DNA from: Mugil cephalus
Lineage: Eukaryota > Chordata > Actinopteri > Mugiliformes > Mugilidae
Length of the DNA: 64,000 nucleotides
Direction of reading: 5' to 3'
Assembly (NCBI RefSeq): GCF_022458985.1
Contig: NC_061789.1
Coordinates: 11,686,175-11,750,174, forward strand
The notes under the pieces are model-generated. The model was not told the DNA's origin. It saw only the letters and a program-made list of their open reading frames with translations, and searched no databases. Below are positions 54,731-64,000 of this stretch, piece by piece; the first letter of the stretch is position 1; each line of letters opens with the position of its first letter. Made by a program: the position numbers and the translations under genes.

Positions 54731-57242
54731 AAAAACCCCATTAAAAAAATTTCAACAAGTAAAACCAAAATCATATACAATATATAAACTTCTTTAACTT
54801 TGTCTTAAAGTTAAATTCCGTGCTTGTGTTCTTTATATAGTTGTGAATTCCACCCTGTTATTGCTCTATGCAGTTTATCCTGACATCTCTTCGTGCACTG
54901 GAGAGCAAATCTTGTGGCCTCATTTACTGCCATTTGCAGTTTTTGTCTTTCTTTGAAGAGGATGACCTAATGACATGGAAGCTCTCAAGTTCTGACAAGA
55001 CTGGAGCTTGTGTTGCATTTTCTAGTAACTGCTATGCTCCTTCCCATTTTGCGTGTTTAGTCCAGTTGAGTTGAGGATCCATCCCTGTTTGCACTACACA
55101 TCGTGTTCTACTTTTGAAAATACGCAGCGTGCAGGTCACAGAGCCATTACACAACTAAATAGTTAACAGTCTTGGAAGGGTGTGTGCTCAAACTTGTATC
55201 AACCTGACAGTGTGTTATGGCAGGTATTTCCCAAAGGCCTGTTAGAACAGAGCCTCCTGTGTCTGGGCACAGAGACATCAATCTGATGCCTGGATTCAAT
55301 ATCTGCACCAATCTCCTCTTATTCCCGTCGGGCCGGTCCTTTTGTTTGATCTCTGTGAACGCATCCCCGTTCAGTTTGCGGCCCAGCGTTAATCACTTTA
55401 TCCAAATCTCATCCGAGCGCGTAAGCGTAAAGAAAACCGGCATTCATGAAAAACAAATCCACGTGAATCACCGCAAACACGAGTCTTCAGGTTTGACACC
55501 ACGACGTATTAAAGCGGGATCAGCGTAGCCTTCAACGGCGATTAAGAGAAAAGAAAAACACGCACTTAAAAGTGAAAACAAATCTCCACAAAGTCACGAG
55601 CTGAAGTGCTTCCCTTCAATACATTTTAAGGACCGGGTGTGTCCATATACTTAAGGTCGCATAGCGTGCCCCTGTATTACACATTCAGCTGTTTTAAATT
55701 TATAATGTTATGTAGCAAATTGGATCAAAAACATGCACATCTCACCAAAATATGTTTAAAATTGAATGGAGTTTGGTGGAAAGATGACAGTTTTAGACCA
55801 TGTATTGCACCTTTTTCTGTTTTACAGAAGTTTCTGTTTTACAGAAAAAGTACAGGAATCAAGTTTTAGTTTTGTGTTTTTAGACAAAATGAACCGTGAC
55901 ATTTCCTTATTTGGTAAGAACTCTGAGCTGCAGGAGGCAAAACAGCAGAGGACAAGTAGGGACAAAAGTGTGCACAGACGAGAAGATGTTCTGTTCTTAA
56001 CTTTAGTTTCCCCTTTAAGGTAATTAAAATCATCTTCACCTGTCAAATCTACACTGTCCTAGTATTTAGGTATGTGGGTGAGGTTCTTAAAGCTTCTTAA
56101 AAACTCGGAGCTCAGGTTGTAAAAGCTCTTAAATATTTTCCTACCCTGCTGTGAACTGTCACATCACGTAGTTTTTGTGCAACAACTGTCCTGGAAAAGT
56201 CTCCAAAACTTTGACTTCACGTACGTTTTATTTTTTATTATCTTGTAGTTAAAATTCATTTGTGTTAGGCTACTCCACGTGTTCAATACTTACTAGCAAA
56301 AAAACTCTGTTCATTTTAACTCCTCCTTCTCCTCAGCTGCAAACGCAAAAGTGCAGATTCTACCCACGTTTTCCAGCTTGGTTTTCTTTCCACGTTGGAA
56401 ATGACGGCTGAATTATCTGCGCTGAATTAAAAGGCCGTAAGCAGACCCTGATGTATACTTTGGATGTAATTAACGACAGATGGTGTGAACAGTTCAGAAG
56501 TTCACCGAGAATCATTGGGATTTAAGACTTAACCCTTTGGCTGGCATTGTAACCACACAGTTGATCTTTTTTGTAGTAGTAGACATTCTCATTTTGTGCG
56601 TCTTCTAACCATTCCCAGTCATTCAGTTTGTAAAATACACAAATTTGCCCATGTGAAATTTGGCTTTTAGACTTTTTGAGCAACAGCGCTTTTAAACAGA
56701 TGAAAATAGCTCGAAAATACACATCATGCAGCTTCAGTATTTCAACATTTCAATAATGATGTGTTGAAATTCTCAATTTGCAGTGTAATGAATGGCATTT
56801 AATCGTGATTAATCATATTTCTTAGTTTAAGTGATTAACTGACAGTTCTCAGTACATAACATGATGCAGAAAATTAAAAGTGACTACAGACAGTTCAGCT
56901 TATGTTGCATCCACATCAACATTATGCTTTCTGTTTCTTGCAAAAACAATCTAGAGCTGATGTTGAATCAGGCGAGGAGAGGAGCATCAACGTGCGTGAG
57001 ATTTCATTAAAGCTGTTCAGAGAAGGAGCGACAGATGAACGGAGGCACCAATAAACAGACGGGGAGATGACAGCTGAGAGGGGAGTGAAAGACAAATAGC
57101 AGAAAGAGAAGATTTACGGGTATGGGTGAAAGCCAAGGCAATTAAAAGAAAATTCCAAGAATTCAGGCGCCACACCCAGAAAGAGTGTGGGGGGGAGGGG
57201 GTCGGGAGTGTGTTCATGTTATCTAACTGTGTGTTGAATCAG

Positions 57243-57341
57243 TTTGTTCTTTTCAAAAAACGAAGCAATTTAACTGTTAGAATGAATTTAACTGTGTGAC
57301 AATAACTGAGAAAACTGAATTAAAGTTAAAGTGAAAAGTTT
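57243..57341 (+). repeat. Duplicated segment of about 100 bp, copy A
   Basis: Shares gcaatttaactgttagaat, ataactgagaaaactgaatt and aaagttaaagtgaaaag in the same order and orientation with 57948-58048, at about 88-90 percent identity by eye. The copies begin 705 bases apart. Confidence 0.8.
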
Positions 57342-57947
57342 TTCTTTACGCCAATCACATTAAAGCCAGTGATAGCTGAGCAGAATATCGTCATGTTGAG
57401 AAACAGGTTTGAATGAATTACAGTTTTTTTTTTTTCAGAATGAACCTGGAACACTGTGAGCGTGTTGTTGAAGTTGGATGAAACATCCTGTTAAAACAAT
57501 TAGGATACATTAGAATCATAAAGGTCAGCCAGAGACAGGCACACCTGTGTATAGGCCCCGCCCCCAGTATCAGGTGAGGGCAGGTCCTCTCAGGTGACAT
57601 GTGTTATGTAAATCTTGTGCTGCAGGCGGAGGTCCTCGTAAAGGGGGCGAGCTGCTGGAGCTTGATGCTGATTGGACGCGGCGCTTTTTGCTTCGGGCTC
57701 ATTGAGTGTTTCGTTGAGAGTATGAAGTAAAAAAACAAAAAAACAAAAAAACAAAAAACAGACTGACTCAGACCCGTCACTGCCTTTAAATCTCATCCTG
57801 TGCTGACTTTTTACGCTTTCTCCATGATTATCGTTGTGTTCAAGCCTTTTATTATCTTTAATTGCTTCCCCTGTTAAAGGCACTTTGAAAAGCTCCATAT
57901 AAATAAACTATTCTTGTTTTTTTTAATCTGTTAAACCCCAGGCCTCT

Positions 57948-58048
57948 TTTGCTCCTATCAAAAAAATTAAGCAATTTAACTGTTAGAATAAACTTAATTG
58001 TGTGAGAATAACTGAGAAAACTGAATTAAAGTTAAAGTGAAAAGTTTT
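57948..58048 (+). repeat. Duplicated segment of about 100 bp, copy B
   Basis: Second copy of the segment at 57243-57341, direct orientation. Differences are scattered single bases, so the duplication is not recent. Confidence 0.8.
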
Positions 58049-58300
58049 GACGACATTCGACAAGAACGTTTTATTGGCTTTATTCACAGAGTTGTATACC
58101 TAACAACATGATCACCATTTCTCTGTGTCCACCTCCCCCTTTCCTGCCCTGTTCATGGTCTCCACCAGCTCCTGAGTTAAAAGTCTGAGTCTTGGCTGTA
58201 TTTGTAGAAGGTTAAATTGTCACAATTTGTTAAGTCAGTGCTAAGAGGGACATTTTAATATGACGGTAATCTTTCTGTTGGACGGACGTCCACCTGTCTG

Positions 58301-58331
58301 ATTATTATAATTATTATAATTATTATAATTT
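58301..58331. repeat. Tandem repeat, 9-bp unit ATTATTATA
   Basis: Slightly more than three perfect head-to-tail copies. Confidence 0.85.
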
Positions 58332-59814
58332 GACACCGTAGCTACAGCCTAAAACCCTACATAGACCGTAAAACCTCCCTAGAAATGTAGCTACATGTTG
58401 CAGCGACGCAGCCAACGGCGCAACGGCTGCGATTGGTCCGCTTGGTACTAGCATATTTCTACTTTAGCATTTCCAACTGCTTCTCCATCTCAGCAATTTT
58501 TTGAATGGTTTATTTCCATATGTTCCCATAAAGATGTAACTCATCAAGGAAACGTTAACAAAAACCGCAGGTTCGCTGTAGGTTACAGCATCTAGTCACA
58601 CAGAGGTATAAACTCCTCTTAACTGCAGCTCTCTGTACACAACGCTTTATGAGACATTACTGAAACATCTTAATGCAAACTATAAAAGCAGAAACTCATA
58701 ATTTTTTTGTGAAAGGCTGGATTCGCCCCTGTTAGTCTGCTTTTTTCCCCACAGGTGTCAATAAAGCTCCTAAAACAAAATTCCTGCTAAAATGAAATCC
58801 AACCAAAACTACCAGCTGCTCCTGAGTCACATTTATGATTCTGAGCTTTATAATGGGATTTTTGTAGCACAAACAGTAGGTAATGATTAATGAGAACCAC
58901 TTTCTTAAGATACTGGCACAAGTTGATCAAAACTTCAAGCTATGGGAACTCCTCAATCAATCTGCCAACATTAAGGTTTGTTAAAATTTACAATTTACTG
59001 CAAGTTTCCTATTTATTTCCAACAGGAAAAGACAAGTTGTTGGCTCCAACATAAAACCTCAAAGCTCCAGCAACTTGATTAATTCCCCCTTTCTCTCCCT
59101 CAACCGGTTTCAGTATCCTGAAGAAGTAAGTTGCTACTTGTTTTAAAACACACGCTCATTTTGGCCTGGGAGACAGATCTAGGAGTTGCGCCAGAGGAGA
59201 GGCCTTTTACAGGGTACATAAATCCTTTATTTGTGTCAAACACAGCTTCTCCAACTACACTAAACCTCAGCTTTCTAAAATATCCCAAACCCGAGACCAG
59301 TGCCAACAAAGTGCAGGTGATTATATTCAAATGTTCTGGCTAAAGTACTAGTCTGTGGTTTGAAACTCTAGTATTTGTTAGTGTGTAGTATTTGATGTTA
59401 AAGTTGCCCCTGAAGCTATAACAAACCTTGTGTCTCCTGTATATCTTTTTCTAAAAGGGAATTGTTTTTTTTGTCCCTACGCACACCTGCTCACAAGCTA
59501 TGGATCACAATGTGCTAAATTTCACTGAACCAGAAAAAATAAAAGTTTTCTAACTTAAATATGTTGAAAATATGGATTTCTACTGTATGTCGAGAGCTCT
59601 ACTTTGACTGTATGAGATGTTGGTGTTTTGCTGTGGTAATACTTATTATTAAAGTTTAATTTGGAGAGCCATGTACTGTACAATATTACGTGTCTAAATC
59701 TGAAAAAAGCAGTAATTTTTTTTTATTACAATTAGTCTGTGTAATTCTGTAGTATGTGTGCTTATCATATCATTATATTGTATACGTAAGTCGACAGAGG
59801 CTATGGAGTTTTTC

Positions 59815-60118
59815 TTCTGATGAAAGACATATCCAAGCTCCTTACTTTCCCAAAATATCCATTCTCCCAGAACCTGGTGGAAAAATGTGTTGTTATTACA
59901 CTTTTTCCTCAAAATTGTAGTATGTCTGCCAGAAAAACACACCACAGACACAGTGAAGCATGGTGGTCACAGCATCATGCTTTGGGGCTTTTTTTCTTCA
60001 GCTGAAATTGGGGCTTTAGTGAAAGTGGAGGAAACAATGAATTTGACAGATCTGGTACAGATCTTTGCAAAGAACAGTGGGAATATATTCCCAAGTCATG
60101 ACATTTTATAGATACTGT
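59815..60118 (+). pseudogene. Tc1-like transposase fragment, plus strand
   Basis: The translation contains VKHGGHSIMLWGFFSSAE and GALVKVEETMN, the characteristic block of Tc1 transposases around the middle of the catalytic domain. Upstream bases continue the similarity in other frames (NLVEKCVVI region). Only this central part is present, with frameshifts; no catalytic triad can be assembled. It abuts the oppositely oriented fragment that follows. Confidence 0.6.
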
Positions 60119-60149
60119 GACATATGAAATAAATGTGACACAGTTCTTC

Positions 60150-61141
60150 ATTGTGTCTGGACTACCGTAGTTTACCACATCCCAAAGGTGCTCTATTGGA
60201 TTGAGATCTGGTGACTTTGGAGGTCACTGGAGTACAACTTATTGTCACATTCAAGAAACCAGTTTGAGATGATATGAGCTTTGTGACATGGAGCATTATC
60301 CTGCTGGAAGTGGCCGCCAGAAGTACACTGTGGTCATAAAGGGAAGGACATGGTCAGCAACAATACTCAGGTAGGCTGTGGCATTTAAATGATGGTCAGA
60401 AGAAGAAAATATCCCCCACACCATTACATCCCCACCACCAGCAGCCGGACCAGCTGATACAAGGCAGGATGGATCCATGCTTTCATATTATTTACGCCAA
60501 ATTCTGATCCTGCCATCTGAATGTAACAGCTGAAATCGAGACTCGTCAGACCAGGCAACGTTTTTCCAACCTTCTTTTGTCCAGTATTGGTGAGCCTGTG
60601 TGAACTGTAGTCTCAGTTTCCTGTTCCTGACAGTAGTGACACCCGGTGTGGTCTTCTGCTGCTGTAGCCCATCTTCTTCAAGGTTCCACGTGTTGTGCGT
60701 TCAGAGATGGTATTCTACATTCCTTGGGAGTAACGAGTGGTTATTTGAGTTACTGTTGCCTTTCTATCATCCCCAACCAGTCTGCCCATTCTCCTCTGAC
60801 CTCTCACATCAACAATTTTCATCCACACAACTGTCTCTTACTGGATATTTTCTCTTTTTCAGACCATTCTCTGTAAACCCTAGAGATGGTTGTGCGTGAA
60901 AAACCCAGTAGATGAGCAGTTTCTGAAATACTCAGACCTGCCCATGTGGCACCAACAACCATACCACGTTCAAAGTCACTTAAATCCCCTTTCTTCTCCA
61001 TTCTGATACTCGGTTTGAACTTCAGCAAGTTGTCTTTATCACCTCTACATGCTTAAATGCATTGAATGGCAGCCATGTGATTGGCTGATTAGCTATTTGT
61101 GTTAACAAGCAATTGAACTGGTGTACCTAATGGCAAGTGAG
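60150..61141 (-). pseudogene. Decayed Tc1-like transposase element, minus strand
   Basis: Read from 61028 downward, the N-terminal helix-turn-helix region is intact (LSDFERGMVVGATWAGLSIS, then LLGFSRTTISRVYREW). After a stop, pieces of the catalytic domain follow in shifting frames: NVAWSDESRFQLL with the first catalytic Asp, GGGDVMVWGIFSS, QQDNAPCHKAH with the second Asp in another frame, and SPDLNPIEHLW with the Glu. At least two stops and one frameshift interrupt it, so it is dead. Sequence beyond the N-terminus (about 61115-61141, gtgtacctaatggcaagtga) matches a known fish Tc1 end; the other terminal repeat is not found. Confidence 0.75.
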
Positions 61142-62139
61142 TGAACTTTAACGTATTTAATTTTAATGTAAAAGTGACAGACCAAGGAGTTAAAACAAGT
61201 TCTGCACTGAAGCATTTCGTGAAGGTTTTACTGACCTTAAAAACACTTGTCTTGATGTCAAGTGAACATACCTGTTAGTTTCCCCTGCAGCCTGCAATCA
61301 GCAGTTTGAAATGATAGAAACTTGCCTGCAGCAGCAAAGCACTCAGATACACCCAAGTTCTTTGTAGTCAAATCGTTAAAGTTATACAGTTGGTGACACA
61401 TGAAGAGTTTTGATGATTTATATCCAATCAGTGAGTGATAAACAGATTCATTATGCTCAAGGAAAATAAGAAAAACTGTGTCACATATAGTTGTAAACTA
61501 ATCGATCTCACAGATTTCTCATCAAGAATTTAATGTAATCTCTAATTTAATCTCTCATTAAGAATTTATTTTGCATGACACATGGAGAATCTCTCTCAAG
61601 ATATATAAATTTATAAGGGCTCTCGAGAAACGTTGGCCCCTCTAGGGTTTTAACCCTGAATGGTGTTACTGACCTGAAGTCAGTATAGTCTGATGCTCCT
61701 CCTCTTATTGTCAGCTTTGTTTGCTCAAGATTAAACAGCTCATCGTGATCAAACCAGTGGTTTACTCTGTAATCCGGCATGGCCCGAGAGAGATGAGGAT
61801 TGTGTAGGTGTCACATTCTTTTTCTTTTCTAACCACCTGTTCACTTTGCCTGAAAAGGTGATTACATCTAAGTGGTCTTCACCGTGTCTGAACTGGCCCT
61901 GCAGCGTTTCCATCACCTTTAGTTCACGGATGTATGATGTGAAATAAAAGTTGGCGAGAGAATCCTGTAATTCACTGTAGAGCGTATGGGTGGATTCCAC
62001 ATTTCTCAGACACACCCAAAACCATTATGTTTTCTGCTATTTATGAGTTAAATAAGATCAGGTGTCTCCTCCCAGACTTGGCACAAGTTCACCATCTTTC
62101 CCCCCTCCTCCTCCGTCTCCTCACTTACTCCTCTAACTG

Positions 62140-62147
62140 TATAAAAG
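62140..62147 (+). promoter_or_regulatory. TATA box of the type I keratin gene
   Basis: TATAAAAG lies 82 bases before the keratin start codon, consistent with a strong TATA promoter and a 5' UTR of about 55-60 bases, usual for type I keratins. Confidence 0.8.
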
Positions 62148-62228
62148 TCAGAGAATCTCTGTACTCTACACTTTCTCCTCTTCAGCTGAAGCAGAAAGAC
62201 AGCTTCCTCATCCTCACCACAAATAAAG

Positions 62229-63909
62229 ATGATGTCCTTTTCCAGAACATCCAGGTCCAGTGGTGGAGCCTACATGGGCAGCAGTAGGTCCATGTCTGGA
62301 GCCATCGGAGGCTCTGTCAGAATGTCCTCCGGTAGCTCCTCCATGTCCATGTATGGTGGCAGCAGTGGTGGAGGTGGTGGAGCTGGCTATAGCTTCGGCT
62401 ACGGTGGTGGTGCAGGTGGAGCAGGTGGTGCTGCGTTCGGGTTTGGCGGCGGCAGTGACGGTGGCGTCGACAGCATGAGCATCTCTGTCAACAAGAAGGT
62501 CACCATGCAGAACCTGAATGACCGCCTGGCCACCTACCTGGAGAAAGTGCGCAAGCTGGAGACAGCCAACGCTGACCTGGAGCTGAAGATCAAGCAGTTC
62601 CTGGAGAGCAAGTTATCCCCATCTGCCAAAGACTACAGTGCCTACTTTAAAACCATCGCAGAGCTCCAGGGAAAGGTAGGCTCAACTTTGTTTAGTCATG
62701 TGGCCACCAACAGGAAGATGTGTGCACTCTCAGCATCATCTTTGTTATTTTTTTCTTGTTAAATTAATTTTTTCATTAATGTGTTCTCTCAGTGAAAGTG
62801 TTTTCAACTCTTTGGTCTTCTCATTAAATTGTCACGTAGTGTACTCTAAATTTTAAGTTTTATCTTCCAGATCCAGGATGCCACCAGAGTCAACGGAGGC
62901 CTCTACCTCTCCATTGACAACGCCAAGCTGGCCTCTGATGACTTCAGGATCAAGTGAGTGAAGTACTTCTTTACTGATAAAAACATATTTCTAAAATAAA
63001 TGAAATTAAAATTAGATCATGCCAATGCATTACTTTTTCTGATGTGTTTTTGGTAGCTGAACACAACCATCCTGAGCAAATGCAGAAATTAAACCTTTGT
63101 GTTCCCTACAGGTTTGAGAACGAGATGTCCATGCGCCAGTCAGTGGAGGCCGATATCGCCGGGCTCAGGAGACTCCTGGACGAACTCACTCTGGCCAGGG
63201 CCGACCTGGAGATGCAGATCGAGGGTCTGAAGGAGGAGCTGATCTTCCTCAAGAAGAACCACGAGGAGGTCAGTGATCTCTTTTGATCTTTTGTTTAAGG
63301 GGTCTGGTTTGGGGTTCAATAGGATCTGGGCTGTTTAAATCACGTTAGAATTTTGTCTCTTTACCGTATCTGTAGGAGCTGCTAGCCATGCGAACTCAAA
63401 TGAGTGGTCAGGTCAACGTGGAGGTGGACGCCACTCCAGGAGCAGACCTCAACAAGATCATAGAGGAAATAAGGGAGCAGTATGAAGCTGTCAGCGCAAA
63501 GAACCAAAAGGAGCTGGAGGCCTGGTTCCAGGCCAAGGTGAGAACAGGATTGTTATTTCTACGTTGGTTTGGTGCACACAGAAAATTTCGAAAACTTTCT
63601 GTTAAATTAGTCGTTTTTGTGCTCACATATGACTTTAAAAACAAGAAGAAGAAGTCGCCATTATAACATGAATAAATAAAATTACTGCTATTGTTTTACT
63701 AAACTTAGTGTATTGTATGTAGTGTGGTTGAATAAATGAATAGTTCTGCATGTTGTGACCATGCTGTTGTTGTTCCTCCACAGTCAGACGAACTAAACAA
63801 AGAAGTCGTCACCAGCACAGTAACTCTCCAGACAACAAAATCAGAGATCTCAGACCTCAAACGAACACTACAGGCCCTGGAGATAGAGCTACAGGCTCAG
63901 CTCAGCATG
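62229..63909 (+). CDS. Type I keratin, 5' part (continues beyond window)
   Basis: Acidic (type I) keratin that would pair with a type II keratin in epithelial intermediate filaments. Exons 62229-62675, 62871-62953, 63112-63268, 63376-63537 and 63784-63909 give 325 residues in one frame; the last donor is at 63910, so later exons (end of coil 2 and tail) lie outside the window. The head (1-85) is Gly/Ser-rich. The helix-initiation motif is [17 protein letters not shown] at about 96-111. Coil 1B contains [20 protein letters not shown] and LKKNHEE, and coil 2 contains [18 protein letters not shown]. Two start codons are in tandem (62229 and 62232); the first is listed. All landmarks are conventional. 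It cannot be assigned to one fish keratin paralogue from this part alone. Confidence 0.95.
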
Positions 63910-64000
63910 GTAAACATAACAGCACAGAAGATGTCTTTTTTTATTCACTGTTTTTCTGAGACAACACACTAAAATAATGAGCCATCTCTCTATGTGCTGC

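Larger units (their letters stand above)
52260..62139. other. Gene-poor spacer between the keratin-like gene and the keratin
   Basis: No gene is recognised. Contents in order: a CTCF-like word at 52647; a fish DNA-element end at about 52853; a telomere-like run at 53537; a CA microsatellite at 54706; a CpG-richer patch at about 55320-55530; a duplicated segment of about 100 bases at 57243 and 57948; an ATTATTATA tandem repeat at 58301; and Tc1-like transposase fragments from 59815 to 61141. Two minus-strand frames at 61547-62015 have no recognised match. Confidence 0.55.

Noticed and set aside
55217-55528. 103-residue plus-strand frame
   Set aside because: It has no recognised similarity, no splice partners and no promoter signal. 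Kept only as a CpG-rich patch in the findings.
57725-57757. A-rich run with regular C interruptions as a signal
   Set aside because: It is a simple (A)7C repeat with no sign of function.

Overview
The window is vertebrate nuclear DNA, almost certainly from a percomorph-type teleost. Genes are split into many short exons with GT-AG introns and separated by AT-rich spacers. The spacers carry CA, GA and GGAT microsatellites and relics of Tc1/mariner, hAT-like and other non-autonomous elements of fish type. All identifications below come from reading translated exons and recalled family sequences; no database search was run.

Layout. 1-11736: no coding exon found; repeats, including a decayed mariner element with hAT-like sequence inside it and two inverted copies of a dispersed GGGTCC-rich repeat. 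11737-20437 (+): fourteen 3' exons of rapgefl1, a RasGEF-family gene whose 5' exons lie outside the window or were not recognised; its first visible intron is U12-type. 20438-28400: UTR-like and intergenic DNA. About 28420-31831 (+): nme2-type nucleoside diphosphate kinase with a 5' noncoding exon and four coding exons. 31832-37453: intergenic DNA, a dispersed repeat, and probably the mbtd1 3' UTR. 37454-43983 (-): complete mbtd1 (18 coding exons, 719 codons), an FCS-finger and four-MBT chromatin reader, with an NRF-1-type promoter. 45122-51959 (+): an unusual intermediate-filament gene (9 coding exons, 1618 codons) with a type I keratin rod and a tail of about 1,260 residues. 52260-62130: no recognised gene; Tc1-like relics and other repeats. 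62229-63909 (+): first five exons of a conventional type I keratin, running off the window.

The genes do not form one pathway. The nme2/mbtd1 tail-to-tail pair matches the human NME2/MBTD1 arrangement, and rapgefl1 and type I keratins are near each other on human 17q21, so this is a rearranged piece of the same ancestral chromosome. The most interesting object is the keratin-like gene. Its rod exons match the neighbouring keratin in intron position and phase, but one extra intron splits coil 1A. One 3.7-kb exon encodes a long tail with three degenerate acidic units (160-174 residues apart) followed by six copies of a Gly-Ser-Gly-Glu-Trp-type motif and a Ser/Gly-rich end. I do not recognise this tail from any named keratin, synemin or filensin.
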